DNA of 44,087 nt from Candidatus Hermodarchaeota archaeon (GTDB lineage Archaea; Asgardarchaeota; Hermodarchaeia; Hermodarchaeales; Hermodarchaeaceae), in assembly GCA_016839365.1 (NCBI GenBank), contig JAEOUH010000068.1, forward strand, positions 1-44,087, read 5' to 3'. Shown here piece after piece: positions 16,096 to 23,547 of this stretch (the stretch's first letter is position 1; every line of letters starts with the position of its first letter). Below the pieces are notes generated by a model. That model searched no databases. It was not told the origin of the DNA and saw nothing but the letters and a program-made list of their open reading frames with translations. The translations under genes and the position numbers were made by a program.

Positions 16096-16713
16096 TTACA
16101 CTTGTTCGCGTGAGATGTCAACGCCTTCACTGTTAATTATCGCTATCTGAATGGCGCCGCCTGACGCAATATCGCGCTTTCGAGCAGCACTGACAGCCCG
16201 TGTGACCAACTCTTTCCCTTCATCAATGGTCATATTATCACGATACTCATCTTCAAGAACACCATATGCTACGACTGATCCACTTCCTGTGGCCGTAAAT
16301 TCTTCCTCCTCCAACATACTGCCCAATGGATCAAGCATGTAAATGTGTCCTCCTTTTTTGTCAACACCACCAACGATAAGCATGGTGATTAAAGGAAACA
16401 TGCGGTTTCGAAATAGAATCGAGGATGTGAGTCGTGAAATCGCTTTAACTGTCAACTCCCGACCGGTCTCTAAAGCCTCTAGTTGGGCAATTGCGCGAAT
16501 ATTATTAGTGAGTTGCTGCGCATCGGCAACGGATCCTGAAATCGTCATTGCCGTATGATCTGTAATCTGCAGGATTTTAGGTGCCGTATCGCTTGCAACA
16601 AGGTAACCCATTGACGCTTGCGATTCAGTACCAAGAATCACCCCACCGTTTACTTTCACAGCAACAGTGGTCGTGTGAGACATTAAGCGATGATTATCAT
16701 TTTGTCCCATCAT
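16096..16713 (-). CDS. psmB: proteasome beta subunit
   Basis: 205 residues. It forms the catalytic rings of the 20S proteasome. A 13-residue propeptide ending in SH precedes the nucleophile Thr14 (mature Thr1) in TTTVAVKVNGG. Mature Lys33 is present in TAPKILQI. Position 17 is Glu (GTES) where many subunits have Asp, a variant also found in crenarchaeal beta subunits. The SGSV segment near Ser129 and the KRDIASGG region are intact, so the enzyme should be active. It converges with lipS2. GAGGT lies about 10 bases before ATG 16713. Confidence 0.96.
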   Translation of the reverse strand: MMGQNDNHRLMSHTTTVAVKVNGGVILGTESQASMGYLVASDTAPKILQITDHTAMTISGSVADAQQLTNNIRAIAQLEALETGRELTVKAISRLTSSILFRNRMFPLITMLIVGGVDKKGGHIYMLDPLGSMLEEEEFTATGSGSVVAYGVLEDEYRDNMTIDEGKELVTRAVSAARKRDIASGGAIQIAIINSEGVDISREQV

Positions 16714-16895
16714 GGCTGATAAAACCTCTAAATCAATGACTAATTGCCCACGAATATCCCTACCAATTTAAGTTTTCTTCTCTTTTTGGTTTCATCAAAA
16801 GCTTGTCACAATTTACTCATGGCGGCTGCTGGGTCAAAACATTTTTAGCTGGGTCCTTTCACGTCTCCAGCACTCAGCTTAATGGTGAACAAACC

Positions 16896-17606
16896 ATGGC
16901 GTTTCGACCAGAAATTCACGCTCCTCAAACGGGTGAAACTCGCCGAGGTCGGGGGTTTAGCCACTCTGAACTGAAAGATGCAGGTATCGCGCTAGCTGAT
17001 GCTCGCTGGATGGCAATCCCCATTGATGGCCGGCGTAAAACAAAACACCCTGAAAACGTTAAACTGCTAATGGATTTCGCTAAACGAATCAGCAAATTAA
17101 AAATCACTCCGAAGCCCCCAGTAGCTGAGAAACCAAAGCCAACTAAGGCTAAACCTAAACCTAAATCTAAACCTGAACCCGAGCCCAAGCCGATTGAAAC
17201 AGACTTGGCCACTCTTAGCGGCGTAACAAAGAAACTCTCCGAGAATCTTGTAGAGGCAGGGGTAAGGAATATTCATGATCTAGCAAGAACTTCACCCAGA
17301 CGCTTAGCGCGTATTACTGATTTGAAACGGGATCGTGCTGAAAAGCTCGTAGACGCTGCGAAACGATACGAACGAGAAAAGACCAAGGCCACACGTGAAG
17401 AGAAGACTAAAGAGCCTAAGATTAAGGAACTCAAAGATCTCCCCGAGATTAACCGTACTAATATCAGGCAACTCAAAGAGCTGGGTGTAGAGTCGCTCGA
17501 CGACCTTAAAGCCGAAAATCCCCGAGATCTATCATTGCTCACTGGTATTCCGGAAGCCCGCATCAAAGAATGGCGAAAAGAAATCCGTACCCAGGTTGAA
17601 GAATAG
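16896..17606 (+). CDS. rpl13e: ribosomal protein eL13 fused to helix-hairpin-helix repeats
   Basis: 236 residues. Residues 1-70 match eL13: a GRGFSHSELKDAG segment, an arginine-rich ARWMAIPIDGRRK, then a charged helix. A Lys/Pro linker rich in KPK repeats (about 72-98) follows. After it come two helix-hairpin-helix-like units, one with LSGVTKKLSENLVEAGVRN and one with LPEINRTNIRQLKELGVES. eL13 is a large-subunit protein of eukaryotes, TACK and Asgard archaea and is not found in most euryarchaea. The HhH extension probably contacts rRNA or DNA. ATG 16896 has GGTGA at 16884-16888; the longer frame from 16803 is not supported. Confidence 0.85.
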   Translation: MAFRPEIHAPQTGETRRGRGFSHSELKDAGIALADARWMAIPIDGRRKTKHPENVKLLMDFAKRISKLKITPKPPVAEKPKPTKAKPKPKSKPEPEPKPIETDLATLSGVTKKLSENLVEAGVRNIHDLARTSPRRLARITDLKRDRAEKLVDAAKRYEREKTKATREEKTKEPKIKELKDLPEINRTNIRQLKELGVESLDDLKAENPRDLSLLTGIPEARIKEWRKEIRTQVEE

Positions 17607-17643
17607 CATCGGTTCAATCGCGGATTTGATTCAGTTCCCCTTT

Positions 17644-18624
17644 TTAGAGGTAAGGATTCCATGGAAATGCTTGTTCTGTGGAATACCATCCAAACTCACG
17701 ATACAATATTGCGATAGCTCCTTGCGGCGGGATAACGCCCCGCTCGGTGATGATGGCATCTATGTATTCTGGAGGCGTGACATCAAATGCAGGATTACGA
17801 ACACTCACATGTTTCCACTCTGCAAGCTTTTCTTTCGAAACGACTTCTGAGATATCCCGTTCTTCAATTTCTACTAGCTCACCTGCCATTGTGGCGGGGC
17901 TGAACTTGTAACTTTCAGCAGCGACCAAGAAGTCCAATCGAGCTTCATCAGCGGCTAATGCGACTAAACTGGTTCCGATCTTATTCACTACTGCACCGTT
18001 GGCCGTAATCGCATCAGCTCCCACAAATACCTTATCAGATCGTGCAATTAAGTACCGGATGGAATTATCCGTTATTAACGAACAGGGGATTCCTGCTTCA
18101 TCTAGCCAGGTAGCAGTAATATGCCCCTGATATTTCGGTCGGGTCTCGGGCACGAAGACACTGAACTCCTTCCCCATCGAATAGGCGGTTTTTAGGACAC
18201 TGAAGGCTGTGGCGCTGTTACAGTATGTAAAGATGATATCTCCATCCTGGATTAGCCGTGAACCAATTTGCCCTATGGTCTTCACTGCATTATTTGACAT
18301 CTCGATGAAGCCTTCGCCAATTTTTACACTAGCCTCTCTTAGCGCGTCAATGCCCTGAGCTTCTTCAAGCCGGTTGAGTAGTCTGGTGTAAAAATAGCTC
18401 AACGCATTAGGTAATGAGACTGCGGTCGGTCTTGTTTCATAGAGTAACTGAGCCGCAACAGCTATGTCGCGAAGAAATGAGGGAACATGTCTTGCCTTGG
18501 ACTCCTGTGCAGCAATAACTAGCCCCTTGGCCGCTGCACGGGCGATACGTCCTGCCCCACGCGTACGCATTGACTGAATATCCTCAGCGATTTTCTGAGT
18601 TTCAGGAGGAATTAATGCCATCAC
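17644..18624 (-). CDS. ribose 1,5-bisphosphate isomerase (eIF2B-alpha family)
   Basis: 326 residues. It converts ribose 1,5-bisphosphate to ribulose 1,5-bisphosphate in the archaeal AMP (pentose bisphosphate) pathway, which feeds type III RuBisCO. The N-terminal RTRGAGRIARAAA matches the phosphate-binding segment. Cys135 in FTYCNSATA and Asp204 in VGADAITANG correspond to the catalytic Cys/Asp pair of the Thermococcus enzyme (offset by two residues). The C-terminus NPAFDVTPPEYIDAIITERG is diagnostic. AMP phosphorylase and RuBisCO are not in the window. A divergent paralogue lies 61 bases away. Confidence 0.9.
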   Translation of the reverse strand: MMALIPPETQKIAEDIQSMRTRGAGRIARAAAKGLVIAAQESKARHVPSFLRDIAVAAQLLYETRPTAVSLPNALSYFYTRLLNRLEEAQGIDALREASVKIGEGFIEMSNNAVKTIGQIGSRLIQDGDIIFTYCNSATAFSVLKTAYSMGKEFSVFVPETRPKYQGHITATWLDEAGIPCSLITDNSIRYLIARSDKVFVGADAITANGAVVNKIGTSLVALAADEARLDFLVAAESYKFSPATMAGELVEIEERDISEVVSKEKLAEWKHVSVRNPAFDVTPPEYIDAIITERGVIPPQGAIAILYREFGWYSTEQAFPWNPYL

Positions 18625-18685
18625 TCATCGCCGAGGCATTTAATACACAATCAAGGTATTAATGCTGTCATGGAGGCGGTACACA

Positions 18686-19606
18686 TTGAACGTTGATTGG
18701 CTCATCAAGAAATTCAAGAATTATGAAATCGCCAGTGCCGATGGAACAGCCATTGCAGCGGCGTCAGCGATTAAAGATGTTGCTTTAAAGGCACCTGCCA
18801 AATCTACAAAAAAGTTGCTTGAACAGATTAAAATCGCCGCATACGGTCTCCGGGAAGCTCGTCAAAGTTCAGCGGCTTTACATAACTGCCTCGACTACAT
18901 CGAAGATGCAGCCCAACAGGTATATCAGAAAAAAGCCTCAATACAGAAAATTCGCAAAACAATTGCGAATGCGTGCGATGACTTTGTAGCCCGAATTGCT
19001 GATGCTAAGCAACGGATAGGTGAAATTGGTGCAAAACGGATTAGCTCGGGTGATCGTATCTTAACACTCTGTCGTAGCACCACAGTTTTAGCTATTCTGA
19101 AAAAGGTCAAAGAGCAGGGGAAGGAAATCCAAGTAGTCGTTGCCGAAAGTCGTCCCGACTTTGAGGGTCGTCTTTTAGCGAATGAAGTCGCAGAACTTGG
19201 CATTCCGGTCACACTCATTACAGATTTCGCTGCGCGCATATTCTTACCAGATATTGACATTCTGTTGACCGGAGGCGAAGCCATTGCTGCCAATGGGGCA
19301 ATAGTTTCTAAAGTAGGAACAGCCACGCTAGCAGAACTATGTCACGCTGCGCGGGTTCGTGTTCTTATTGCTGTGGGGAGCTACAAATTCTCTCCTGAAA
19401 CCCTCTCAGGGCGTCTCATTACCATTGAGGAAGGAAATCCAACTCAAGTCGTTCCCACTGCAGAAATAAATCCAACTATCACAATTCGAAATCCGCTCTT
19501 CGACGTTACTGGCCATGAACACATTGACGCAATCATCACAGAACGAGGTCTTATCCCACCACAAGGCGTCTATCTTGTTTTCACGACAACTGAGCAAAAC
19601 AAATAG
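18686..19606 (+). CDS. eIF2B/R15P-isomerase family paralogue with altered active site
   Basis: 306 residues, collinear with its divergent neighbour over the C-terminal two thirds: LTLCRSTTV, AESRPDFEG, GSYKFSPETLSG, NPLFDVTGHEHIDAIITERG. Cys129 aligns with the catalytic cysteine. The catalytic aspartate is replaced by Glu198 (TGGEAIAANG), and the N-terminal RxRGAG phosphate motif is absent. It is thus unlikely to be a second R15P isomerase. It may be an archaeal aIF2B-like protein or an isomerase for another sugar phosphate. TTG 18686 is preferred over ATG 18662 because GGAGGCGG (18672-18679) precedes it. Confidence 0.82.
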   Translation: MNVDWLIKKFKNYEIASADGTAIAAASAIKDVALKAPAKSTKKLLEQIKIAAYGLREARQSSAALHNCLDYIEDAAQQVYQKKASIQKIRKTIANACDDFVARIADAKQRIGEIGAKRISSGDRILTLCRSTTVLAILKKVKEQGKEIQVVVAESRPDFEGRLLANEVAELGIPVTLITDFAARIFLPDIDILLTGGEAIAANGAIVSKVGTATLAELCHAARVRVLIAVGSYKFSPETLSGRLITIEEGNPTQVVPTAEINPTITIRNPLFDVTGHEHIDAIITERGLIPPQGVYLVFTTTEQNK

Positions 19607-19669
19607 TAGAAAGGCTCAAAAGCTCCAACCTCCCGTGTTCTCAGCAAGTAAACAACGGATGTATAATGT

Positions 19670-19891
19670 ATGCCTCCAACAACCTCAACTTCAGGAAAAA
19701 AACGGGACAAGAAATTAGCTGATGTCGATGGCGAGCTCTGTGGAGTCTGTCAAGCGTGTGCAACCGTTTGTCCTGTGAACGCAATAGAAGTCACAGAAAG
19801 TTACATCAAAATCCTTCCCGAGAAATGTACTGGTTGTGGAGTCTGTGTGAAAGTATGTCCTGTAGGAGCAATCGTTCTGATTGACCGGTAA
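19670..19891 (+). CDS. ferredoxin, two [4Fe-4S] clusters
   Basis: 73 residues. Two complete CxxCxxCxxxCP motifs, CGVCQACATVCP and CTGCGVCVKVCP, mark a bacterial-type 2[4Fe-4S] ferredoxin. A basic N-terminal tail of about 17 residues precedes the fold. The gene sits directly before geranylgeranyl reductase. In Methanosarcina a ferredoxin encoded beside geranylgeranyl reductase serves as its electron donor for saturating archaeal lipids, so the same partnership is inferred. The start is ATG 19670; another ATG at 19665 is out of frame. Confidence 0.92.
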   Translation: MPPTTSTSGKKRDKKLADVDGELCGVCQACATVCPVNAIEVTESYIKILPEKCTGCGVCVKVCPVGAIVLIDR

Positions 19892-19922
19892 TGGTCAAAA
19901 CTCTTTGTGTGAGGAAATGAAA

Positions 19923-21134
19923 ATGACGAATCATATTATCGTGGTTGGTGCTGGACCAGCCGGGTCATCCGCCGCCATGGGGGCCCTCCGTGCAGGGGCA
20001 AAAGTAACAATCGTGGACAGAAAAACCAATGTCGGAATCCCTGTTCAATGCGGCGAGGCGATTGGAAAAACGGGGCCAGGGGTTGCGGAAATTGAAATCC
20101 CTGAGGAATCCATTCGTGCTCCGGTACGTGGCTTTCGCATCTACAGCCCCGGACAGGTCTCTGTTGATTATGCTACCAAGGAACCCAGCGGGTTCATCAT
20201 TGATCGCCGTGTATTTGATAAAGAACTCTTTGCTCGTGCCACCGAAGCCGGCGCAGATAGTTTGCTGGGCGCTCGCGTCTTAGATGTCACTCGCTCTAAT
20301 GGAACCATCGACGGGGCTGTTGTGCGATATAATGGTCAGCGACAGACCCTGAAAGCACAAATAGTAATCGGGGCAGATGGGGTCAACAGCCAGATTGCAC
20401 GGTTAACGGGGTTAAGGAAAGCGTACAAACCGGATGATATCGACTCCTGTTTTGCTTACGAGATGGCCAACTGCAACCTTGAAGTAACCGATTTGATGGA
20501 ATTTCTCCTCGGAAGTGAAGTCTCACCCCGTGGGTATATCTGGATCTTTCCTAAGGGGAATGGACGTGCGAATGTAGGAATCGGAATTGGTGGAGGAATC
20601 GAGACAAAAACAGCCAAAGAATATCTTGACCATTTTCTTAAGAACCACGATGTTGCAAAGCGGCAACTTAACGATGCCAAGGTCATCGAAACCAGGGTAG
20701 GTGCGTTACCAGTCTGTGGACCTAACAAAGTAAACGTTGTGAATGGCGCGCTTTTAGTGGGCGATGCAGCAGGGCAAATCCATCCAATAACAGGAGGCGG
20801 AATGGGCTACGCCATGGTCTGTGGGAGTATTGCTGGTCGGGTGGCCGCAGAAAGTGCACAAAAGGAAACTGTAACGGCTACAAACCTACAACAATATGAG
20901 AAAGAATGGCGGAAACTCTATGGCGCTGAATTCGACCAATCCCTCCGACTTCGTGAGCTAATCTTACAAACCGAAGATGCAACCCTCGACAAACTTGCTA
21001 ACATCGTTACCGGCGAATCTATTGTACAACTAACCGCCGGAAAGAAAGTGAAGATCTTCATGAAAGCCATGTCCACAGGAGACCGAAAGTTAATTACCTT
21101 GATGCAAGAATTACGAAAACTTCGCATGGTCTAA
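19923..21134 (+). CDS. digeranylgeranylglycerophospholipid reductase (geranylgeranyl reductase family)
   Basis: About 403 residues. A membrane-associated flavoprotein that saturates the isoprenoid chains of archaeal lipids. The FAD-binding Rossmann motif VVGAGPAGSSAA lies at about residues 7-18. The family motif GIPVQCGEA follows, then the second FAD motif GALLVGDAAGQIHPITGGGM with the expected GD, and YIWIFPKGNGRANVGIG. The gene overlaps no neighbour; its leader begins within 31 bases of the ferredoxin stop. ATG 19923 is favoured over ATG 19917 because GAGG at 19911-19914 is better spaced. Confidence 0.93.
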   Translation: MTNHIIVVGAGPAGSSAAMGALRAGAKVTIVDRKTNVGIPVQCGEAIGKTGPGVAEIEIPEESIRAPVRGFRIYSPGQVSVDYATKEPSGFIIDRRVFDKELFARATEAGADSLLGARVLDVTRSNGTIDGAVVRYNGQRQTLKAQIVIGADGVNSQIARLTGLRKAYKPDDIDSCFAYEMANCNLEVTDLMEFLLGSEVSPRGYIWIFPKGNGRANVGIGIGGGIETKTAKEYLDHFLKNHDVAKRQLNDAKVIETRVGALPVCGPNKVNVVNGALLVGDAAGQIHPITGGGMGYAMVCGSIAGRVAAESAQKETVTATNLQQYEKEWRKLYGAEFDQSLRLRELILQTEDATLDKLANIVTGESIVQLTAGKKVKIFMKAMSTGDRKLITLMQELRKLRMV

Positions 21135-21207
21135 CATTGAACCAATTCCTGTAAACAACTTTAAATCATCAGTCTCCTCTCATAAACAAGGAACCGAGGT
21201 AAGCTCT

Positions 21208-21690
21208 ATGGCATCTTCAAACACAAACTTAATCGTCGGAATAATTGTTGGCTTCTTAGCCTCATTAGGTATCGCATACGGAATCATCTATGCAACAGCC
21301 GCCAGTATTCTACCCCTCGTTGGACCTGGACTGGTTCCAAGTAACGTTGCCACGATCTTTCTCACAAGTTCAATAACATCTCAGCTTTTCATGATCTACA
21401 ATGACATGCTTCTCAACATTCTTGTTGTCTATATCCTAGCTCCTGCAGTGTGGCTCGTCGCTGGACTCATTGCTGGGTTACTTGTCCGAGATATGGTCAA
21501 GGGTGCCGCAGCAGGACTAATCATGGCAATGATTGCTCCTTTCTTCACATATGGGCTAGACTTCCTTCTGGGTGGAGTTAACGGCGCACTTCTTCTCACT
21601 TGGGTCCTCAACGGCTTATTGGCAGGACTAATCGCAGCCGTTGGAGGCGTTATAGGCGGAACTCTCACATCACAATTTGAGGCGCATTAG
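21208..21690 (+). CDS. four-helix membrane protein, unknown function
   Basis: 160 residues, mostly hydrophobic, with about four membrane helices. Glycine-rich packing segments include LIAGLLVRDMVKGAAAGLIMA and LLAGLIAAVGGVIGG, reminiscent of small archaeal DUF-type membrane proteins with GxxxG contacts. There is no cleavable signal and almost no soluble part. GAGGT stands before ATG 21208, and a TATA-like CTTTAAAT lies near 21158. It may be an independent transcript after the lipid reductase. Not recognised. Confidence 0.7.
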   Translation: MASSNTNLIVGIIVGFLASLGIAYGIIYATAASILPLVGPGLVPSNVATIFLTSSITSQLFMIYNDMLLNILVVYILAPAVWLVAGLIAGLLVRDMVKGAAAGLIMAMIAPFFTYGLDFLLGGVNGALLLTWVLNGLLAGLIAAVGGVIGGTLTSQFEAH

Positions 21691-21728
21691 AACCACATTA
21701 ATAGGCTCACACTTAAAGGCTCCATATC

Positions 21729-22337
21729 ATGCCACAAATACGGAGTTCCAAAATCGCACCCATAGGACTCCTTATTGGTCTTAGCCTTGCTATTACGCTC
21801 TACTTCACACAAACTTCGACAATACAAGCCCAAGTCTACACCATCTACTTTCCTTTCGTCGACCTTCTCCAATTATTTGAACTCGCATGGATCATGGCCA
21901 CAGTTGACCTGCTGCTAAACTTTACATTTCCCGTTTCCCTGTTGCTCTGGTTTAGTGTCGCTACAATTATTGCACTACTCTTTAGGAGTCTTAGTGTCAC
22001 CCTTTCCACTCTCAGTGCAGCCCTTCTTCTTCCAGCAGGAACCTGGCTGTTATTTATGATCAAATACCTTTACTTGCCTGGTTTTTCCATCGGTTTTCTT
22101 GCCTCATTCTTCCTCTGGCAGATTCTTTTTCCTCTTGGCTTAGTCCTTGGGTTTGCTGCACTGATTACATTTCCTTTTACATTCTACAGGCGACAAAAGC
22201 CTCCTTTACACAAAGTCCCATCGACTATCCAATCAGCTTGTACTAATTGTGGTGCCGTATACCATTCCCAGCCATTGATTTGTGTTTACTGCGGCGCTGA
22301 AGGTGCAATTATCGAAACGAAACTGGACGAATCTTGA
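21729..22337 (+). CDS. membrane protein with C-terminal zinc ribbon
   Basis: 202 residues. About four membrane helices lie between residues 10 and 155. They are followed by a basic stretch and a C-terminal zinc ribbon, CTNCGAVYHSQPLICVYCGA, facing the cytosol on prediction. Membrane-plus-zinc-ribbon proteins are common in archaea and have no assigned role. It follows the preceding membrane gene by 38 bases, so the two may be transcribed together. No Shine-Dalgarno is evident. A TTTTT run shortly after the stop (near 22352) may end the transcript. Confidence 0.72.
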   Translation: MPQIRSSKIAPIGLLIGLSLAITLYFTQTSTIQAQVYTIYFPFVDLLQLFELAWIMATVDLLLNFTFPVSLLLWFSVATIIALLFRSLSVTLSTLSAALLLPAGTWLLFMIKYLYLPGFSIGFLASFFLWQILFPLGLVLGFAALITFPFTFYRRQKPPLHKVPSTIQSACTNCGAVYHSQPLICVYCGAEGAIIETKLDES

Positions 22338-22606
22338 GAAAACAGCAATAATTTTTGTGAATTCTGCAATCTTGAGACGGTTAGTTTGAGAAAATCATAT
22401 CAATATATAATTCACGAACCATATTATTCATAAGCCGGTTGGAGCAGTGACGCAATTTTAAATCCAATCCTAACTCCTCATAGGCAGAATCCTCCCAAGG
22501 AGGTCTCAGGCCCAAATCGTCCTCGCCCTCCAATAATATCCCTCCTCCCTCGACTGCTCTTCCGGCATTATTTTTTTACATCACCCAACGCCGAGCTGGT
22601 CCGATA
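22338..22606. other. longest non-coding gap
   Basis: 269 bases between convergent genes. I see no open frame with coding character. The left part is A/T-rich with an ATATATAATTC run. The right part is pyrimidine-rich on the plus strand with four CCTCC motifs and a T7 run. A possible small RNA is listed separately. Confidence 0.6.
22485..22577 (+). ncRNA. candidate small RNA with repeated CCTCC motifs
   Basis: ATTTTAAAT at 22455-22463 is a plausible TATA box, putting a transcript start near 22485. The next 90 bases hold CCTCC at 22491, 22527, 22541 and 22544, the first in a small hairpin CCTCC-CAA-GGAGG (22491-22503). The stretch ends in seven T at 22571-22577, a typical archaeal termination signal. 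CCUCC is the anti-Shine-Dalgarno core, so pairing with ribosome-binding sites is conceivable. This is pattern-based only; no known RNA family is recognised. Confidence 0.25.
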
Positions 22607-23467
22607 TTAGGCAGCTACGGGATTTGCTAATATCCGGTTACTAATGGCGAACTCTAGAACTTCAACAATAGCATACTCAGGAAGCCCTAACAGGAAGGCG
22701 ATAGTCTTGACATCACGCTTTCCATCGACCAGAAAAAGTACATCCCGGGCATATGGCCCGAATTTGTCGTATAGGGCACTACCTACCAGTGATCCTGTAT
22801 CGAGGGCTGCTAGCAGGGCTTGACCACCTTGAGGAATGAAGGTTAAGTCAATTCGCCCCTCTGAGGGTGTTAGTGGAGGGGGTGGCGGTTCAATGGCTTC
22901 TAGGGGTTCTAGGGGTGGTGGTTCGATGGGGGGAGGCATGGGTTCTGTTTCGGGGAAAGTGGGTGTTTTAGATAGAGGTGGAATTGGTTCTGGTGATGGT
23001 TCGGTTGAAATGGGTTTGCTGGGTTCGGGTTGGGGTTTGGGAGGTGGAATAGTTGGTGTGGGTTGAGCGGTAGGTGGAGATGTTGTGGGTTTTGGTGGTG
23101 GAGCTGATTTTGTTACAGCTGGTGCTGCGGGAATGGTCTTTATAATGTTTAGATCTAGCTCACGAAGTGCTAGCAGGGTTGCTTTAGTTTTCACAACTGC
23201 AATTCCAAGAGAGAGGTTAGGGGGAAAAAGAACGGCAAGGAGCCAATTTTCGGCAATTTTTGAAATGACAACGAGGCCCGCTTCTGTGTTGACAGTCAAT
23301 TGGCTGATTTGTCCTTTATACAGACTCACCGTTTGCTTGACCATCGCTTCTGTGTCTTCATCCAAGGTACTTTGATAAATCATATTTTCAGGAGATATAA
23401 TACAGAATGCTTTGACCATTCGGTCGAAACGAAGGTTATCCAGTGCCCGCTGTACATCCTCGGCCAT
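22607..23467 (-). CDS. roadblock-like domain, proline-rich linker and C-terminal helical domain
   Basis: 286 residues in three parts. Residues 1-110 look like a roadblock/LC7 or longin-type profilin fold: FCIISPENMIYQS, a helix, GLVVISKIAENWLLAVLFPPNLSLG, then a helix. Residues about 115-205 are a proline/threonine/glutamate-rich linker with many PPPP and PEP runs. Residues 210-286 form a compact domain with LVDGKRDVKTIAFLLGLPEYAIVEVLEFAISNRIL, which has a winged-helix look. Such proteins may regulate Ras-like GTPases. It is downstream of the GluRS gene, about 80 bases from its stop. Assignment of the N-terminal fold rests on pattern, not on a search. Confidence 0.75.
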   Translation of the reverse strand: MAEDVQRALDNLRFDRMVKAFCIISPENMIYQSTLDEDTEAMVKQTVSLYKGQISQLTVNTEAGLVVISKIAENWLLAVLFPPNLSLGIAVVKTKATLLALRELDLNIIKTIPAAPAVTKSAPPPKPTTSPPTAQPTPTIPPPKPQPEPSKPISTEPSPEPIPPLSKTPTFPETEPMPPPIEPPPLEPLEAIEPPPPPLTPSEGRIDLTFIPQGGQALLAALDTGSLVGSALYDKFGPYARDVLFLVDGKRDVKTIAFLLGLPEYAIVEVLEFAISNRILANPVAA

Positions 23468-23547
23468 AGGCTAGCCTGTACCCCCGATTGCGCAAATCTA
23501 GCTATACGGTACTGGGAATTAACGCTCAAAAATCTTTGCGCCCTACT

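Noticed and set aside
16803..16895. Upstream extension of eL13
   Set aside because: The extra 31 residues do not match eL13, and a GGTGA site supports ATG 16896.
18686..19606. Calling it a second ribose 1,5-bisphosphate isomerase
   Set aside because: The catalytic Asp is Glu and the phosphate-binding N-terminal motif is missing.
22836..23066. Glycine-rich plus-strand open frame
   Set aside because: It is the mirror of the proline-rich linker of the minus-strand roadblock-like gene; its composition is an artefact of CCN codons on the other strand.
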